10,959 nucleotides of DNA from an uncultured Pseudomonas sp. (GCA_937863915.1 CALMID010000371.1:1-10959); one strand, 5' to 3'; shown: positions 1-6,728, counted from the stretch's first letter. Numbers and translations are program-made. The notes: generated by a model not told the origin, from the letters alone.

Positions 1-739
1 TGAGGCGGTTTTCAGCCTCGCGGCGCTGATCGACTTCCTTGCTGACGCTTTCCAGCTGGTGGTTGGTGACCTTCACCAGCACGCCGATCTCATCCTTCTC
101 ATGGCCGCTGGGGCAGGCGACCGGTGTGCGCTTGCTGCTTTTCTCGTCGCGTTCACTGAGAGCATGAATCAGGCTGACCAGGGGTTTGGTCAGGGTGTAA
201 TAGAACAGCACCAGCAGCAGGATCGACAGCAGCAGGCTGCGGACGAATCCGGAAACCATGGTCAGCGCCGCGCGACTGAGGAAGGTCGCGCCGTAGGGAT
301 AGGTGTCGACTTCCAGGCGCAATACGCCAAGGGGTTCGTCGGGGGCATGGCTGACAAACAGCGGGTCTTCGAAGATGCGGCTGTCACGAAACAGGAAGTC
401 GCTGAATACCCGGTAGCGGCTGTCGATGCGTGGACGGCTGACCGAGGCCAGGGTGCCGCCGGAGCTGTCGATGATCTCGGCGCGGATTACCGAAGGCGAT
501 TGCAGTAAGCCGAGCAGCAGCTCCTGAGCCAGTTCGCTGTCGATGTTGTAGGCGATGCGTGCGGCGGGGTTGTGGCTGATCTGCTGCAGGGCGTGGATTT
601 CGCGATTGATCGAGGCATCTTCGTTGGCATAATCGATGCTGACCTGTACCAGACTCAGCAGCGTGCCGAGAATGAAGGCCACCACCACGGTCAGGCGTGC
701 CTGCTTGTAGGACAGACGATTACTTAAAGGAATGACCAT
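1..739 (-). CDS. Membrane-anchored sensor protein with HAMP-like linker, N-terminal part (C-terminus beyond the window)
   Basis: The frame is open from an ATG at 739-737 to the left edge, giving 246 residues of an unfinished protein. Residues ~15-35 form a first membrane segment, ~36-160 a presumed periplasmic sensor domain (containing ARIAYNIDSELAQELL and RVFSDFLFRD), and ~162-183 a second, strongly hydrophobic segment. A HAMP-like linker follows (TKPLVSLIHAL ... EKDEIGVLVKVTNHQLE), then a charged helix running off the edge. This is the layout of bacterial transmembrane signalling proteins whose missing C-terminus would be a GGDEF, EAL or histidine kinase module; the output domain cannot be seen here. 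The sensor region reminds me of Pseudomonas c-di-GMP enzymes, and from memory (unchecked) the aminoglycoside-response phosphodiesterase gene arr lies near a GST gene in P. aeruginosa, so an EAL/GGDEF output is my best guess. An AAGG lies 10 bases before the ATG. It is divergent from the ATPase gene with a 95-bp gap. Confidence 0.8.
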   Translation of the reverse strand, partial: MVIPLSNRLSYKQARLTVVVAFILGTLLSLVQVSIDYANEDASINREIHALQQISHNPAARIAYNIDSELAQELLLGLLQSPSVIRAEIIDSSGGTLASVSRPRIDSRYRVFSDFLFRDSRIFEDPLFVSHAPDEPLGVLRLEVDTYPYGATFLSRAALTMVSGFVRSLLLSILLLVLFYYTLTKPLVSLIHALSERDEKSSKRTPVACPSGHEKDEIGVLVKVTNHQLESVSKEVDQRREAENRL

Positions 740-834
740 CGGCACGGTGCCTTGAGAGAATGCTGCTAAAGCATAGCCGATCGTTGCTGATGAACGGCAG
801 CGAGTCTGTCACGCCATTCTAGTGAGAGAGTGAA

Positions 835-1722
835 ATGGACGAATCATTGGGCCCGCTGCTGACGCGTGCCGAAAGTCTGCTGGCGCGCCTTGAAAACTGG
901 CTGCCGCCACCTGCTGCCAGTATCGACTGGCAGCATTGCCTGGCGGCACGCTGGCAGCGGGAGGGGCGACACGGCCGCCTGCAGGCGCTGCAGGTGAATC
1001 TGCAGTTGCGCATCAGTGATCTGTGCGGGGTGGAACGTCAGGTCGCGCAGCTCGCTGGAAATACCCGGCAGTTTTTGCAGGGGCTGCCGGCCAACCATGC
1101 CTTGCTCTGGGGCGCGCGTGGTACCGGCAAGTCATCGCTGGTACGGGCCTTGCTGGCCGAGTATGCCGGGCAGGGCCTGCGCCTGATCGAGATCGAGCGT
1201 GATCACCTGGCCGATCTGCCGCGGATCGTCGAGGGCCTGGCCGGGTTGTCGCAGCGCTTCGTGCTGTTCTGTGATGATCTGTCCTTCGAGGCGGGCGAGG
1301 GCGACTACCGCCAGCTCAAGAGTGTGTTGGACGGCTCGCTGGAGCAGGCGCCGGACAACGTGCTGCTGTACGCCACCTCAAACCGCCGGCACCTGCTGCC
1401 CGAGCGGCAGAGCGACAACCAGCACTGGCAAACGGTGGAGGGCGAGGTGCATCCCAGTGAGGCGGTTGAGGACAAGGTGGCCCTGTCGGATCGCTTCGGC
1501 CTGTGGTTGTCCTTCTATCCTTTCACGCAGGAGCAGTACCTGACAGTGGTTCGCCATTGGCTGCAGCATTACTCGGCGGCGGCCGGTTTGGTCTGGGAGT
1601 GGGGACGTGCGTTGGAACTGGAAGCCATCCGCTGGGCTGGCGGTCGGGGCAATCGCAACGGGCGTTGCGCCAGTCAGTTCGCCAGAAGCTGGGTAGGGCG
1701 GGCGCTGCTGGAACGGCAATAA
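835..1722 (+). CDS. DUF815-type P-loop (AAA+-like) ATPase
   Basis: A 295-aa cytosolic ATPase. A long helical N-terminal region (1-85) is followed by a Walker A motif GARGTGKSS (93-101), a Walker B motif FVLFCDDLSF (142-151, Asp147/Asp148), a sensor-1-like ATSNRRHL (180-187) and the family-typical DRFGLWLSF (219-227). The C-terminal GRGNRNGRCASQF is probably sensor-2/arginine-rich. This order, and a full-length C-terminus, match the DUF815 (COG2607) predicted ATPases, usually around 280-300 aa. Their function is not established; the fold implies ATP-driven remodelling, but no substrate can be named. The ATG at 835 is chosen because a purine-rich GAGAG tract precedes it by about 8 bases and no other upstream start fits. 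The gene stands alone on the plus strand, divergent from a membrane sensor gene and convergent with the GST operon. Family assignment is confident, role unknown. Confidence 0.88.
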   Translation: MDESLGPLLTRAESLLARLENWLPPPAASIDWQHCLAARWQREGRHGRLQALQVNLQLRISDLCGVERQVAQLAGNTRQFLQGLPANHALLWGARGTGKSSLVRALLAEYAGQGLRLIEIERDHLADLPRIVEGLAGLSQRFVLFCDDLSFEAGEGDYRQLKSVLDGSLEQAPDNVLLYATSNRRHLLPERQSDNQHWQTVEGEVHPSEAVEDKVALSDRFGLWLSFYPFTQEQYLTVVRHWLQHYSAAAGLVWEWGRALELEAIRWAGGRGNRNGRCASQFARSWVGRALLERQ

Positions 1723-1731
1723 GACAGGTTG

Positions 1732-1751
1732 ACGGGGACTTGCGTCCCCGT
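1732..1751. terminator. Hairpin between convergent genes, probable bidirectional terminator
   Basis: A perfect 8-bp stem (ACGGGGAC at 1732-1739, GTCCCCGT at 1744-1751) has a 4-base loop TTGC. It sits 9 bases after the ATPase stop codon and 4 bases after the GST stop codon, exactly where a shared terminator for two convergent genes is expected. Neither side has a strong T run, so termination strength is uncertain. Confidence 0.6.
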
Positions 1752-1755
1752 TGAA

Positions 1756-2418
1756 TCACGCCTGGCCGCTGAGTTTGGCAACGGTGCGCTGCTCGCCCGG
1801 CAGCACGCTTTGCAGGCTCGCGCGGGCTTTCATACGCGCGTAATGCGTGGCTAGACCCGGCCAGCGATTGGCGTCGAGCAGCTCGCCGCCATGTTCCATG
1901 TTGACCAGTTGGCAGGCCAGGGCCAGGTCGGCCATGCTCAGCTGCCCGTCGACGAAGTACTCCTTGTTACCCAGTTGCTGCTCGAGGTAGTCGAAGTGGG
2001 GCGGCAGCTTGTCGTTGAGTGCCGCTGCAATGCTGGCTTCGTCACTGCTCTTGCCCATGGTCGGCTTGAGCACGCGATTGCGAAAGACCGTGAAGGTGCA
2101 CAGTGGCGCCAGCTCGTAGTCGGCATATTTTTCCAGCCAGCGAATCTGAGCGCTGTGTGCCGGTTCGCGGCCATACAGAGCGGCCTGCTGTGGGTGCTTG
2201 TCTTCTAGGTACTGGCAGATCACGCTGGAATCTGCCAGGGTCAGTTCGCCGTCACGCAGAGCCGGGATGCGGCCCAGCGGGTTGATCTCGCGGTACCAGT
2301 CGGGCTGGCCGAAGGGCGTGATGATCTCCAGCTGATAGGGCAGGTCCTTTTCCAGCAGGCACAGACGCACCTTGCGGACGAACGGCGAGAGCGGGGCTCC
2401 GTAGACGATCAGGCTCAT
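1756..2418 (-). CDS. Glutathione S-transferase family protein
   Basis: A 220-aa cytosolic protein with the two-domain GST fold. The N-terminal thioredoxin-like domain (1-~77) starts with a beta strand and SPFVRKV, where Ser11 is the likely glutathione-activating residue. INPLGRIPAL (45-54) carries the cis-proline Pro52, and ADSSVICQYLE (62-72) the glutathione gamma-Glu binding Asp/Ser pair. The all-helical C-terminal domain (~88-215) has the N-capping box SMAD (161-164) in SMADLALACQL. The usual reaction is conjugation of glutathione to electrophiles, but the substrate is unknown; stringent-starvation-type and other non-catalytic relatives share the fold, though the intact Ser11 favours an enzyme. 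An AAGGAAA lies 8 bases before the ATG. It is second in a minus-strand operon, 20 bp after the single-TM protein gene, and ends beside the hairpin at 1732-1751. Confidence 0.92.
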   Translation of the reverse strand: MSLIVYGAPLSPFVRKVRLCLLEKDLPYQLEIITPFGQPDWYREINPLGRIPALRDGELTLADSSVICQYLEDKHPQQAALYGREPAHSAQIRWLEKYADYELAPLCTFTVFRNRVLKPTMGKSSDEASIAAALNDKLPPHFDYLEQQLGNKEYFVDGQLSMADLALACQLVNMEHGGELLDANRWPGLATHYARMKARASLQSVLPGEQRTVAKLSGQA

Positions 2419-2438
2419 GCAGGTTTCCTTGGCGACGG

Positions 2439-3209
2439 TCAGTCGTAGATGTTCTTCTTTTTCCAGGTGTCTTCTTCGTCCAGCGTCTTCAGGCCTTCAC
2501 CGAGTTCGCTCGGCTCGTCGGCGACCGGCTGCGCGCTCTCGAGCACCATGGCGTTGGCGCGAGCCAGCTGGGTTTCCAGCTGCTTGAGCTGCTGCTCGTA
2601 GCGTTTGATATCCGGTTGTTTGCGCAGGTATTGCACGCCACGTTCAAAGGCCAGTCGTGCCTGGCGCGCCTGGCCTTGTTGCAGGTTCTGCTGGCCCTGG
2701 TTGTTGAAGAACTCGCAATGCAGCATGACCAGCATGTGGCGGATCTCGCCGGCCCACTGCTTGGCTTCTTGTGGCGGCAGCAGTGCTTCCCGCTGCGCAT
2801 GGCTGAGAATGGCGTGCAGAGCTTCCAGCTGGAAGCGCACTTCCTTGGCCTGGGCTTCGCTCTGTATGGGCTGGGCGGGATTGCGAATCGGCACCGCTTC
2901 GCCCATGGCGATCTGCGTGCGCAGGTCCTGGATACGCCCGCTCAGTTGAGGGTTGCCACGATCGACCTTGTTCAGGTTGATCGACAGCTGCATTTCCAGG
3001 CGGTTGAGCAGTTGCTTGAGCGGTGGGGTCATGAACTGTCCGGGCATGCTGTCGGACAGGTTGCTGCAGCGACGGATGCGGTCGGTCAGCTCGGCCTTCT
3101 GCCGGGCGCGCTCCAGCTTGCCGGCTTCCAGGCTGTGATTGATAAAGGCAATCAGACCGAGGACAACAATGCCGGCAACGATGAGTACGGTTATCAGAAG
3201 TGGTGACAC
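2439..3209 (-). CDS. Single-pass membrane-anchored helical protein of unknown function
   Basis: A 256-aa protein that I do not recognise by function. Residues ~4-25 form one hydrophobic membrane segment at the extreme N-terminus, followed by a positively charged stretch (KLERARQKAELTDRIRR), which suggests an N-out anchor with a large cytoplasmic domain. The rest is predicted almost wholly helical and rich in Gln, Leu, Arg and Glu. Residues ~178-218 (NLQQGQARQARLAFERGVQYL ... YEQQLKQLETQLA) look like one TPR-like helical pair or a coiled coil. The C-terminus is acidic, then ends in a basic WKKKNIYD. The start is a GTG at 3209-3207, supported by GGGAG 8 bases upstream; no ATG of comparable quality would keep the membrane segment. 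It is first gene of a two-gene operon with the GST (20-bp gap), so a scaffold or stress role linked to that enzyme is possible but only inferred. Confidence 0.8.
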   Translation of the reverse strand: MSPLLITVLIVAGIVVLGLIAFINHSLEAGKLERARQKAELTDRIRRCSNLSDSMPGQFMTPPLKQLLNRLEMQLSINLNKVDRGNPQLSGRIQDLRTQIAMGEAVPIRNPAQPIQSEAQAKEVRFQLEALHAILSHAQREALLPPQEAKQWAGEIRHMLVMLHCEFFNNQGQQNLQQGQARQARLAFERGVQYLRKQPDIKRYEQQLKQLETQLARANAMVLESAQPVADEPSELGEGLKTLDEEDTWKKKNIYD

Positions 3210-3300
3210 CAGGCTTGCTCCCGAGCTTTTATGTTTCTCCGGAGTGTAGTGGGTTGTCTTTCTGGCTCATAGGCCCGGCTCCGATAAACGTTGGAAGTCG

Positions 3301-3356
3301 TTGATTTAAAAAAATTTAGATTAGGGGTTGACGACCTTTTGAGGCATCCATAGAAT
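3301..3356 (+). promoter_or_regulatory. Sigma70-type promoter of the tRNA operon with A/T-rich upstream element
   Basis: A -35 box TTGACG (3328-3333) and -10 box TAGAAT (3351-3356) are separated by exactly 17 bases. An A/T-rich block at 3301-3323 resembles an UP element. The -10 is followed by GCGCGCC, a G/C-rich discriminator of the kind found at stringently controlled stable-RNA promoters. Transcription would start near 3363, leaving a leader of about 68 bases before the first tRNA. Confidence 0.82.
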
Positions 3357-3430
3357 GCGCGCCACTCCCGCAGCGAACTTCACGAAGCCAGCTGAGGGAG
3401 CCGGAAAAGCTGTTGTAAGTTCCGGGCCGC

Positions 3431-3506
3431 GTCCCCTTCGTCTAGTGGCCTAGGACACCGCCCTTTCACGGCGGTAACAGGGGTTCGAGTCCCCTAGGGG
3501 ACGCCA
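3431..3506 (+). tRNA. tRNA-Glu (anticodon TTC)
   Basis: A complete cloverleaf reads GAA/GAG codons. The acceptor stem pairs GTCCCCT (3431-3437) with AGGGGAC (3496-3502), then a G discriminator and an encoded CCA (3504-3506). The anticodon stem is CCGCC/GGCGG with the seven-base loop CTTTCAC, which puts the anticodon TTC at 3465-3467. The T-arm contains GGTTCGAGTCC. It is first in the operon and separated from the next tRNA by only 4 bases (3507-3510), so both are cut from one precursor. Confidence 0.98.
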
Positions 3507-3510
3507 GTTT

Positions 3511-3586
<76 letters not shown>

Positions 3587-3591
3587 AATTC

Positions 3592-3624
3592 ACAAAAACG
3601 CCGCTCATTGAGCGGCGTTTTTGT
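3592..3624 (+). terminator. Strong intrinsic terminator of the tRNA operon
   Basis: An 8-bp GC-rich stem, CGCCGCTC (3599-3606) with GAGCGGCG (3610-3617), has a 3-base loop ATT. It is extended by A5/T5 flanks (3594-3598 with 3618-3622), giving a T run on the transcribed side. It begins 5 bases after the tRNA-Gly CCA. The A/T flanks would let it work on the opposite strand too. Confidence 0.92.
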
Positions 3625-3648
3625 TTGTCCGTAAAAAACTCAAGACCT

Positions 3649-3672
3649 AAAAAAGCCCGCATGGCGCGGGCT
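3649..3672 (-). terminator. Intrinsic terminator of the 136-aa orphan gene
   Basis: Read on the minus strand, the stem AGCCCGC/GCGGGCT (3672-3666 with 3660-3654) has a 5-base loop and is followed by a run of five to six T. It lies 17 bases after the stop codon of the minus-strand gene ending at 3689. With the tRNA terminator at 3592-3624, it insulates the two converging transcripts. Confidence 0.85.
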
Positions 3673-3688
3673 CTTGGGAAGCAACTGA

Positions 3689-4099
3689 TCAGTGCTTGGG
3701 GTTCTGGTCCGGCAGGGCCAGCAATTGTTTCTCCTGTGCCCAGTCGAAGGGCTCGCCGGCTTCGGCGGCGGCATAGCGGCGCTCGTCCAGCTGCTGGTAC
3801 AGCTCGATTTCCTCGTCCGGCATGAAGTGCAGGCAGTCTCCGCCGAAGAACCACAACAGGTCACGCGGCACCAGGTGGGCGATCTGCGGGTAGCGGTGGA
3901 AAATCTGGCGGATCAGGTCCTGGCCGAGGTAAAGGCTGTTTTCCATGTCGCGCGGCAGTTCGCTGAGCAGCTCGTCATAGCGCTCGAGAAACAGGGCGTG
4001 GGTATCGTCGGCGACCTGTTCGGCTTCGCCCAGGGCTTGCAGGATACCACGCAGGTGGGCGAGCAGGGCCAGGTGGTAATTGAGGTGGGCGTTGGCCAT
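3689..4099 (-). CDS. Conserved-looking small cytosolic protein of unknown function (136 aa)
   Basis: A 136-aa acidic, soluble protein with no signal peptide or membrane segment, and no family that I can name. It is predicted helical (HLALLAHLRGILQALGEAEQVADDTHALFLERYDELLSELP), followed by an aromatic and His-containing middle part (LYLGQDLIRQIFHRYPQIAHLVPRDLLWFFGGDCLHFMPDEEIELYQQLDERR) and an acidic tail. The WFFGGDCLHFMPDEE segment, dense in potentially functional residues, would be the first place to look for an active or binding site. The frame stays open upstream to 4183, but the ATG at 4099-4097 is chosen because GGAG lies 7 bases before it and because the added 28 residues are Arg/Pro-rich and unlike protein. 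It is divergent from the transglutaminase-like gene (110-bp gap) and has its own terminator. A TATACT (minus strand, 4135-4130) could be its -10 box. Confidence 0.82.
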   Translation of the reverse strand: MANAHLNYHLALLAHLRGILQALGEAEQVADDTHALFLERYDELLSELPRDMENSLYLGQDLIRQIFHRYPQIAHLVPRDLLWFFGGDCLHFMPDEEIELYQQLDERRYAAAEAGEPFDWAQEKQLLALPDQNPKH

Positions 4100-4129
4100 G
4101 ACGGGGCTCCGGGCTGAAAACGGTGGCGG

Positions 4130-4135
4130 AGTATA
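4130..4135 (-). promoter_or_regulatory. Possible -10 box for the 136-aa orphan gene
   Basis: TATACT on the minus strand differs from TATAAT at one position and lies 30 bases upstream of the ATG at 4099. No good -35 hexamer is visible 16-18 bases further up, so this is tentative. On the plus strand of the same gap, TAGACT at 4183-4188 is a similarly weak candidate for the divergent transglutaminase-like gene. Confidence 0.3.
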
Positions 4136-4209
4136 CCTGCCATCTGGCCGGTATGCCTGCTGGTCTGGTCGCCGCCTTGGCATAGACTGACGGCACGGAG
4201 GACGCCAGC

Positions 4210-4866
4210 ATGCATGACTATCTGCAACCCGCCAGCTTTATCGACAGTGCCCATCCGGCAGTCATCGCCTTTGCCGAGCGTTGGCGTGGCACGGGTAGCC
4301 CGCGCGAGCAGGCGGTCGCCCTGTACCTCGCGGTGCGTGATCAGATTCGCTACAACCCCTACAGTTTCAGCGCCGAGCGCGAAACGCTGAAGGCCAGTCA
4401 CGCCCTGCAGGCCGGTGAGAGCTACTGCGTGCCCAAGGCGCTGCTGCTGGCTGCCTGTGCGCGTCACTGCGGTATTCCGGCGCGTATTGGCCTGGCCGAT
4501 GTGCGCAATCACCTGTCGTCGCCGCGCCTGCTGGAACTGCTGCGCAGTGAAGTGTTTGCCATGCATGGCTACACCGAACTGTATCTGGACGGGCGCTGGG
4601 TCAAGGCCACGCCGGCGTTCAACGCGGCGCTGTGCAAGGCGTTCAAGGTGGCGCCGCTGGAATTTGATGGCCGCCAGGACAGCGTCTTTCATCCCTACAA
4701 CGCCAGCGGCGAGCGCTACATGGAGTACCTGTGTGACCACGGCCAGTTCGCCGATTTGCCGGTGGACCTGTTCTTTGCGCATCTGGCCAGGGTCTATCCG
4801 CATCTGTTCAGCGAGGGCGCGGCCTTCCTGCGCGGGGATTTGCAGGCCGAGGCGGCGCTTGGCTGA
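4210..4866 (+). CDS. Transglutaminase-like (papain-fold) family protein
   Basis: A 218-aa soluble protein with no signal peptide. The core fits the transglutaminase-like superfamily (PF01841, COG1305). A helical lead-in AVALYLAVRDQIRYNPYSF (35-53) precedes the nucleophile Cys73 in GESYCVPKALLLAACARHCGIPARIG (69-94). Then comes the His block with His119 in FAMHGYTELYLDGRWVKATPAFN (116-138). In classical members the strand after WV carries the third catalytic residue, Asp; here that site reads WVKATP, with Ala133 in its place. The protein may use another acidic residue, work as a Cys-His dyad, or be a non-transglutaminase hydrolase or peptidase. GGAGGA ends 7 bases before the ATG, supporting the start. 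It is divergent from the 136-aa orphan and 70 bp upstream of yadG on the same strand. Substrate unknown. Confidence 0.85.
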   Translation: MHDYLQPASFIDSAHPAVIAFAERWRGTGSPREQAVALYLAVRDQIRYNPYSFSAERETLKASHALQAGESYCVPKALLLAACARHCGIPARIGLADVRNHLSSPRLLELLRSEVFAMHGYTELYLDGRWVKATPAFNAALCKAFKVAPLEFDGRQDSVFHPYNASGERYMEYLCDHGQFADLPVDLFFAHLARVYPHLFSEGAAFLRGDLQAEAALG

Positions 4867-4875
4867 GGGGCGGCC

Positions 4876-4904
4876 TTGCAATTGGCGGGGACTGGCCTTA
4901 TCTA
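4876..4904 (+). promoter_or_regulatory. Possible promoter of yadG-yadH
   Basis: TTGCAA (4876-4881) and TATCTA (4899-4904) are separated by 17 bases in the 70-bp gap between the transglutaminase-like gene and yadG. The -35 matches the sigma70 consensus at 4 of 6 positions and the -10 at 3 of 6, so this is weak. Read-through from the upstream gene is the alternative. Confidence 0.3.
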
Positions 4905-4936
4905 GGCCTATCTCTCTGCCAGCCAAGTAGTCCTGT

Positions 4937-5869
4937 ATGAGCGCCGCCCTCAGTATTCGTCAGCTGACCAAAACCTACGCCAATGGCTTCAAGGCCCTCG
5001 ATGGCATCGATCTGGAAGTGGCCGAGGGCGATTTCTTCGCGCTGCTCGGCCCCAATGGTGCGGGCAAGTCCACCACCATCGGCATCATTTCCACGCTGGT
5101 GAATAAAAGCAGCGGCTCGGTCAGCGTGTTCGGCCACGACCTTGACCGGGATCCTTATGCCCTCAAGCGCTGTCTTGGTGTGGTGCCCCAGGAGTTCAAT
5201 TTCAGCCAGTTCGAGAAGGTCTTCGACATCGTCGTGACCCAGGCTGGCTACTACGGCCTTCCCCTCCAGCTGGCGCGCCAGCGTGCCGAGTACTCCCTGC
5301 AGCAACTGGGCCTGTGGGAAAAGCGCGATGTGCCGGCGCGGATGCTTTCCGGCGGCATGAAGCGCCGCCTGATGATCGCCCGTGCGCTGATCCACGAGCC
5401 GCGCCTGCTGATTCTCGACGAGCCCACCGCCGGCGTGGATATCGAGCTGCGCCGCTCGATGTGGAGCTTTCTCAGCGAGCTGAACGACAAGGGCATCACC
5501 ATCATCCTCACCACCCATTACCTGGAAGAGGCCGAGCAGCTCTGCCGCAACATCGGCATCATCGATCACGGTCGCATCGTCGAGAACACCAGCATGAAGG
5601 CGCTGCTCAAGACCCTGCATGTGGAGACCTTCCTGCTGGACCTCAAGGAGGCGCAACTGGTAGCGCCACAGCTCAATGGTTACCCGAGCCAGCTGGTCGA
5701 TGCGCAGACCCTGGAAGTGCAGGTCGAGAAGAGCCTGGGCATTACCGAGCTGTTCCGCCAACTGGCGGCGCAGAAGGTCGAGGTGCTGAGCCTGCGCAAC
5801 AAGAGCAACCGCCTGGAGGAACTGTTCGTTTCCCTGGTCGAGAAAAACCTGGCCAAGGTGGCGAAATGA
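4937..5869 (+). CDS. yadG: ABC-2 type exporter, ATP-binding subunit YadG
   Basis: A 310-aa nucleotide-binding subunit that powers the membrane partner encoded next. All ABC ATPase motifs are intact: Walker A GPNGAGKST (38-46), Q-loop Gln85 in VVPQEFNFS, signature LSGGMKRRLMIARAL (137-151), Walker B LLILDEP (157-163, catalytic Glu162) and switch His194 in LTTHYLEEAE. GVDIELRRSMW and the C-terminal NRLEELFVSLVEKN closely resemble E. coli YadG as I remember it, and length agrees. The N-terminus MSAALSIRQLTKTY aligns with that family, which supports the ATG at 4937 although its ribosome site (AAGTAG region) is poor. The transported substrate of YadGH is not established; DrrA-like drug or lipid exporters are relatives. 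The stop codon overlaps the yadH start (ATGA, 5866-5869), so the two are probably translationally coupled. Confidence 0.95.
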   Translation: MSAALSIRQLTKTYANGFKALDGIDLEVAEGDFFALLGPNGAGKSTTIGIISTLVNKSSGSVSVFGHDLDRDPYALKRCLGVVPQEFNFSQFEKVFDIVVTQAGYYGLPLQLARQRAEYSLQQLGLWEKRDVPARMLSGGMKRRLMIARALIHEPRLLILDEPTAGVDIELRRSMWSFLSELNDKGITIILTTHYLEEAEQLCRNIGIIDHGRIVENTSMKALLKTLHVETFLLDLKEAQLVAPQLNGYPSQLVDAQTLEVQVEKSLGITELFRQLAAQKVEVLSLRNKSNRLEELFVSLVEKNLAKVAK

Positions 5870-6645
5870 GTCCCGAGCTGCGTTCCAACCTGATTGCCCT
5901 GCAAACCATCGTGATCCGCGAGGTGCGCCGTTTCACCCGCATCTGGCCGCAGACGCTGCTGCCCCCGGCGATCACCATGGCGCTTTACTTCGTCATCTTC
6001 GGCCGGCTGATCGGCAGCCAGGTCGGCGGTGTCGGCCAGTTCAGCTACATGGAGTTCATCGTGCCGGGGCTGATCATGATGTCGGTGATCACCAACTCCT
6101 ACGGCAACGTGGTGTCGAGCTTCTACAGCAGCAAGTTCCAGCGCAATATCGAGGAGCTGCTGGTATCCCCGGTGTCGCCGCACACCATCCTGGTGGGCTA
6201 TCTGGTCGGTGGCGTGCTGCGCGGCCTGGCGGTGGCGTTCATCGTCACGCTGCTGTCGCTGTTCTTCACCGAGCTACAAGTGCATCACCTGGGTGTGACC
6301 GTGCTGGTGATGCTGCTGACGGCGACCATCTTCTCCATGGGCGGCTTCATCAACGCGGTGTTTGCCCGCAGCTTCGACGATATCTCGATCATCCCGACCT
6401 TTGTCCTGACGCCTCTGACCTACCTGGGGGGGGTGTTCTACTCGATCACGCTGCTGCCCGAGTTCTGGCAGAAGGTGTCGATGGCCAACCCCATCCTGCA
6501 CATGGTCAATGCCTTCCGTTACGGCATTCTCGGGTTTTCCGACATCAATATCGGCTGGGCCATGGCGTCCATGCTGGTGGCCGCGGCACTGCTCTATGGG
6601 GTGTGCATCAGTCTGCTGAAAAGCGGGCGGGGCATGCGTCAGTAA
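5866..6645 (+). CDS. yadH: ABC-2 type exporter, membrane permease subunit YadH
   Basis: A 259-aa inner-membrane protein with about six hydrophobic segments, the expected length for ABC-2 permeases. It has the family's conserved blocks: QTLLPPAITMALYFVIFG (29-46), FIVPGLIMMSVITNSYGNV (64-82), the coupling-region helix FQRNIEELLVSPV (91-103), SFDDISIIPTFVLTPLTYLGGVFYS (169-193) and NPILHMVNAFRYG (208-220). These are close to E. coli YadH. It forms the channel energised by YadG. The reading frame is open far upstream (to 5314), but that part is an out-of-frame shadow of yadG; the ATG at 5866 inside the yadG stop codon is the sensible start. A run of eight G at 6426-6433 lies in the codons for Leu187-Val190; the frame is intact. 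Confidence 0.95.
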   Translation: MSPELRSNLIALQTIVIREVRRFTRIWPQTLLPPAITMALYFVIFGRLIGSQVGGVGQFSYMEFIVPGLIMMSVITNSYGNVVSSFYSSKFQRNIEELLVSPVSPHTILVGYLVGGVLRGLAVAFIVTLLSLFFTELQVHHLGVTVLVMLLTATIFSMGGFINAVFARSFDDISIIPTFVLTPLTYLGGVFYSITLLPEFWQKVSMANPILHMVNAFRYGILGFSDINIGWAMASMLVAAALLYGVCISLLKSGRGMRQ

Positions 6646-6668
6646 TACACCGGGTTACATCTCCAAGG

Positions 6669-6686
6669 GTCGGCGGCGGCGCCGAC
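6669..6686 (+). other. Small GC hairpin between yadH and the RND adaptor gene
   Basis: A 7-bp stem GTCGGCG/CGCCGAC (6669-6675 with 6680-6686) has a 4-base loop GCGG and lies 23 bases after the yadH stop. No T run follows, so it is at most a weak or Rho-assisted terminator or an mRNA-stabilising hairpin. The 83-bp gap leaves open whether yadGH and the RND pair share a transcript. Confidence 0.4.
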
Positions 6687-6728
6687 AGGCGGTAGACTTG
6701 CGGGTCTGCCCTGTGCCGAGGTTTACCC

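Noticed and set aside
59..508. Plus-strand open frame of 149 codons at the left edge
   Set aside because: It is antisense to a coherent membrane sensor protein with two TM segments and a HAMP-like linker; the plus-strand product is Gln/Ala/Asp-rich without motifs.
4100..4183. Upstream start for the 136-aa orphan gene
   Set aside because: The added residues are Arg/Pro-rich and low in protein character, and the ATG at 4099 has a well-spaced GGAG.
3913..4926. Long minus-strand open frame (337 codons) opposite the transglutaminase-like gene
   Set aside because: It runs antisense across a gene with clear family motifs; its residue mix (Gln/Arg/His/Ala rich, no domains) is typical of a shadow frame in GC-rich DNA.
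5314..5865. N-terminal extension of yadH overlapping yadG
   Set aside because: The extra 184 codons are an out-of-frame reading of yadG, rich in Arg/His/Pro; the permease family starts near the ATG at 5866.
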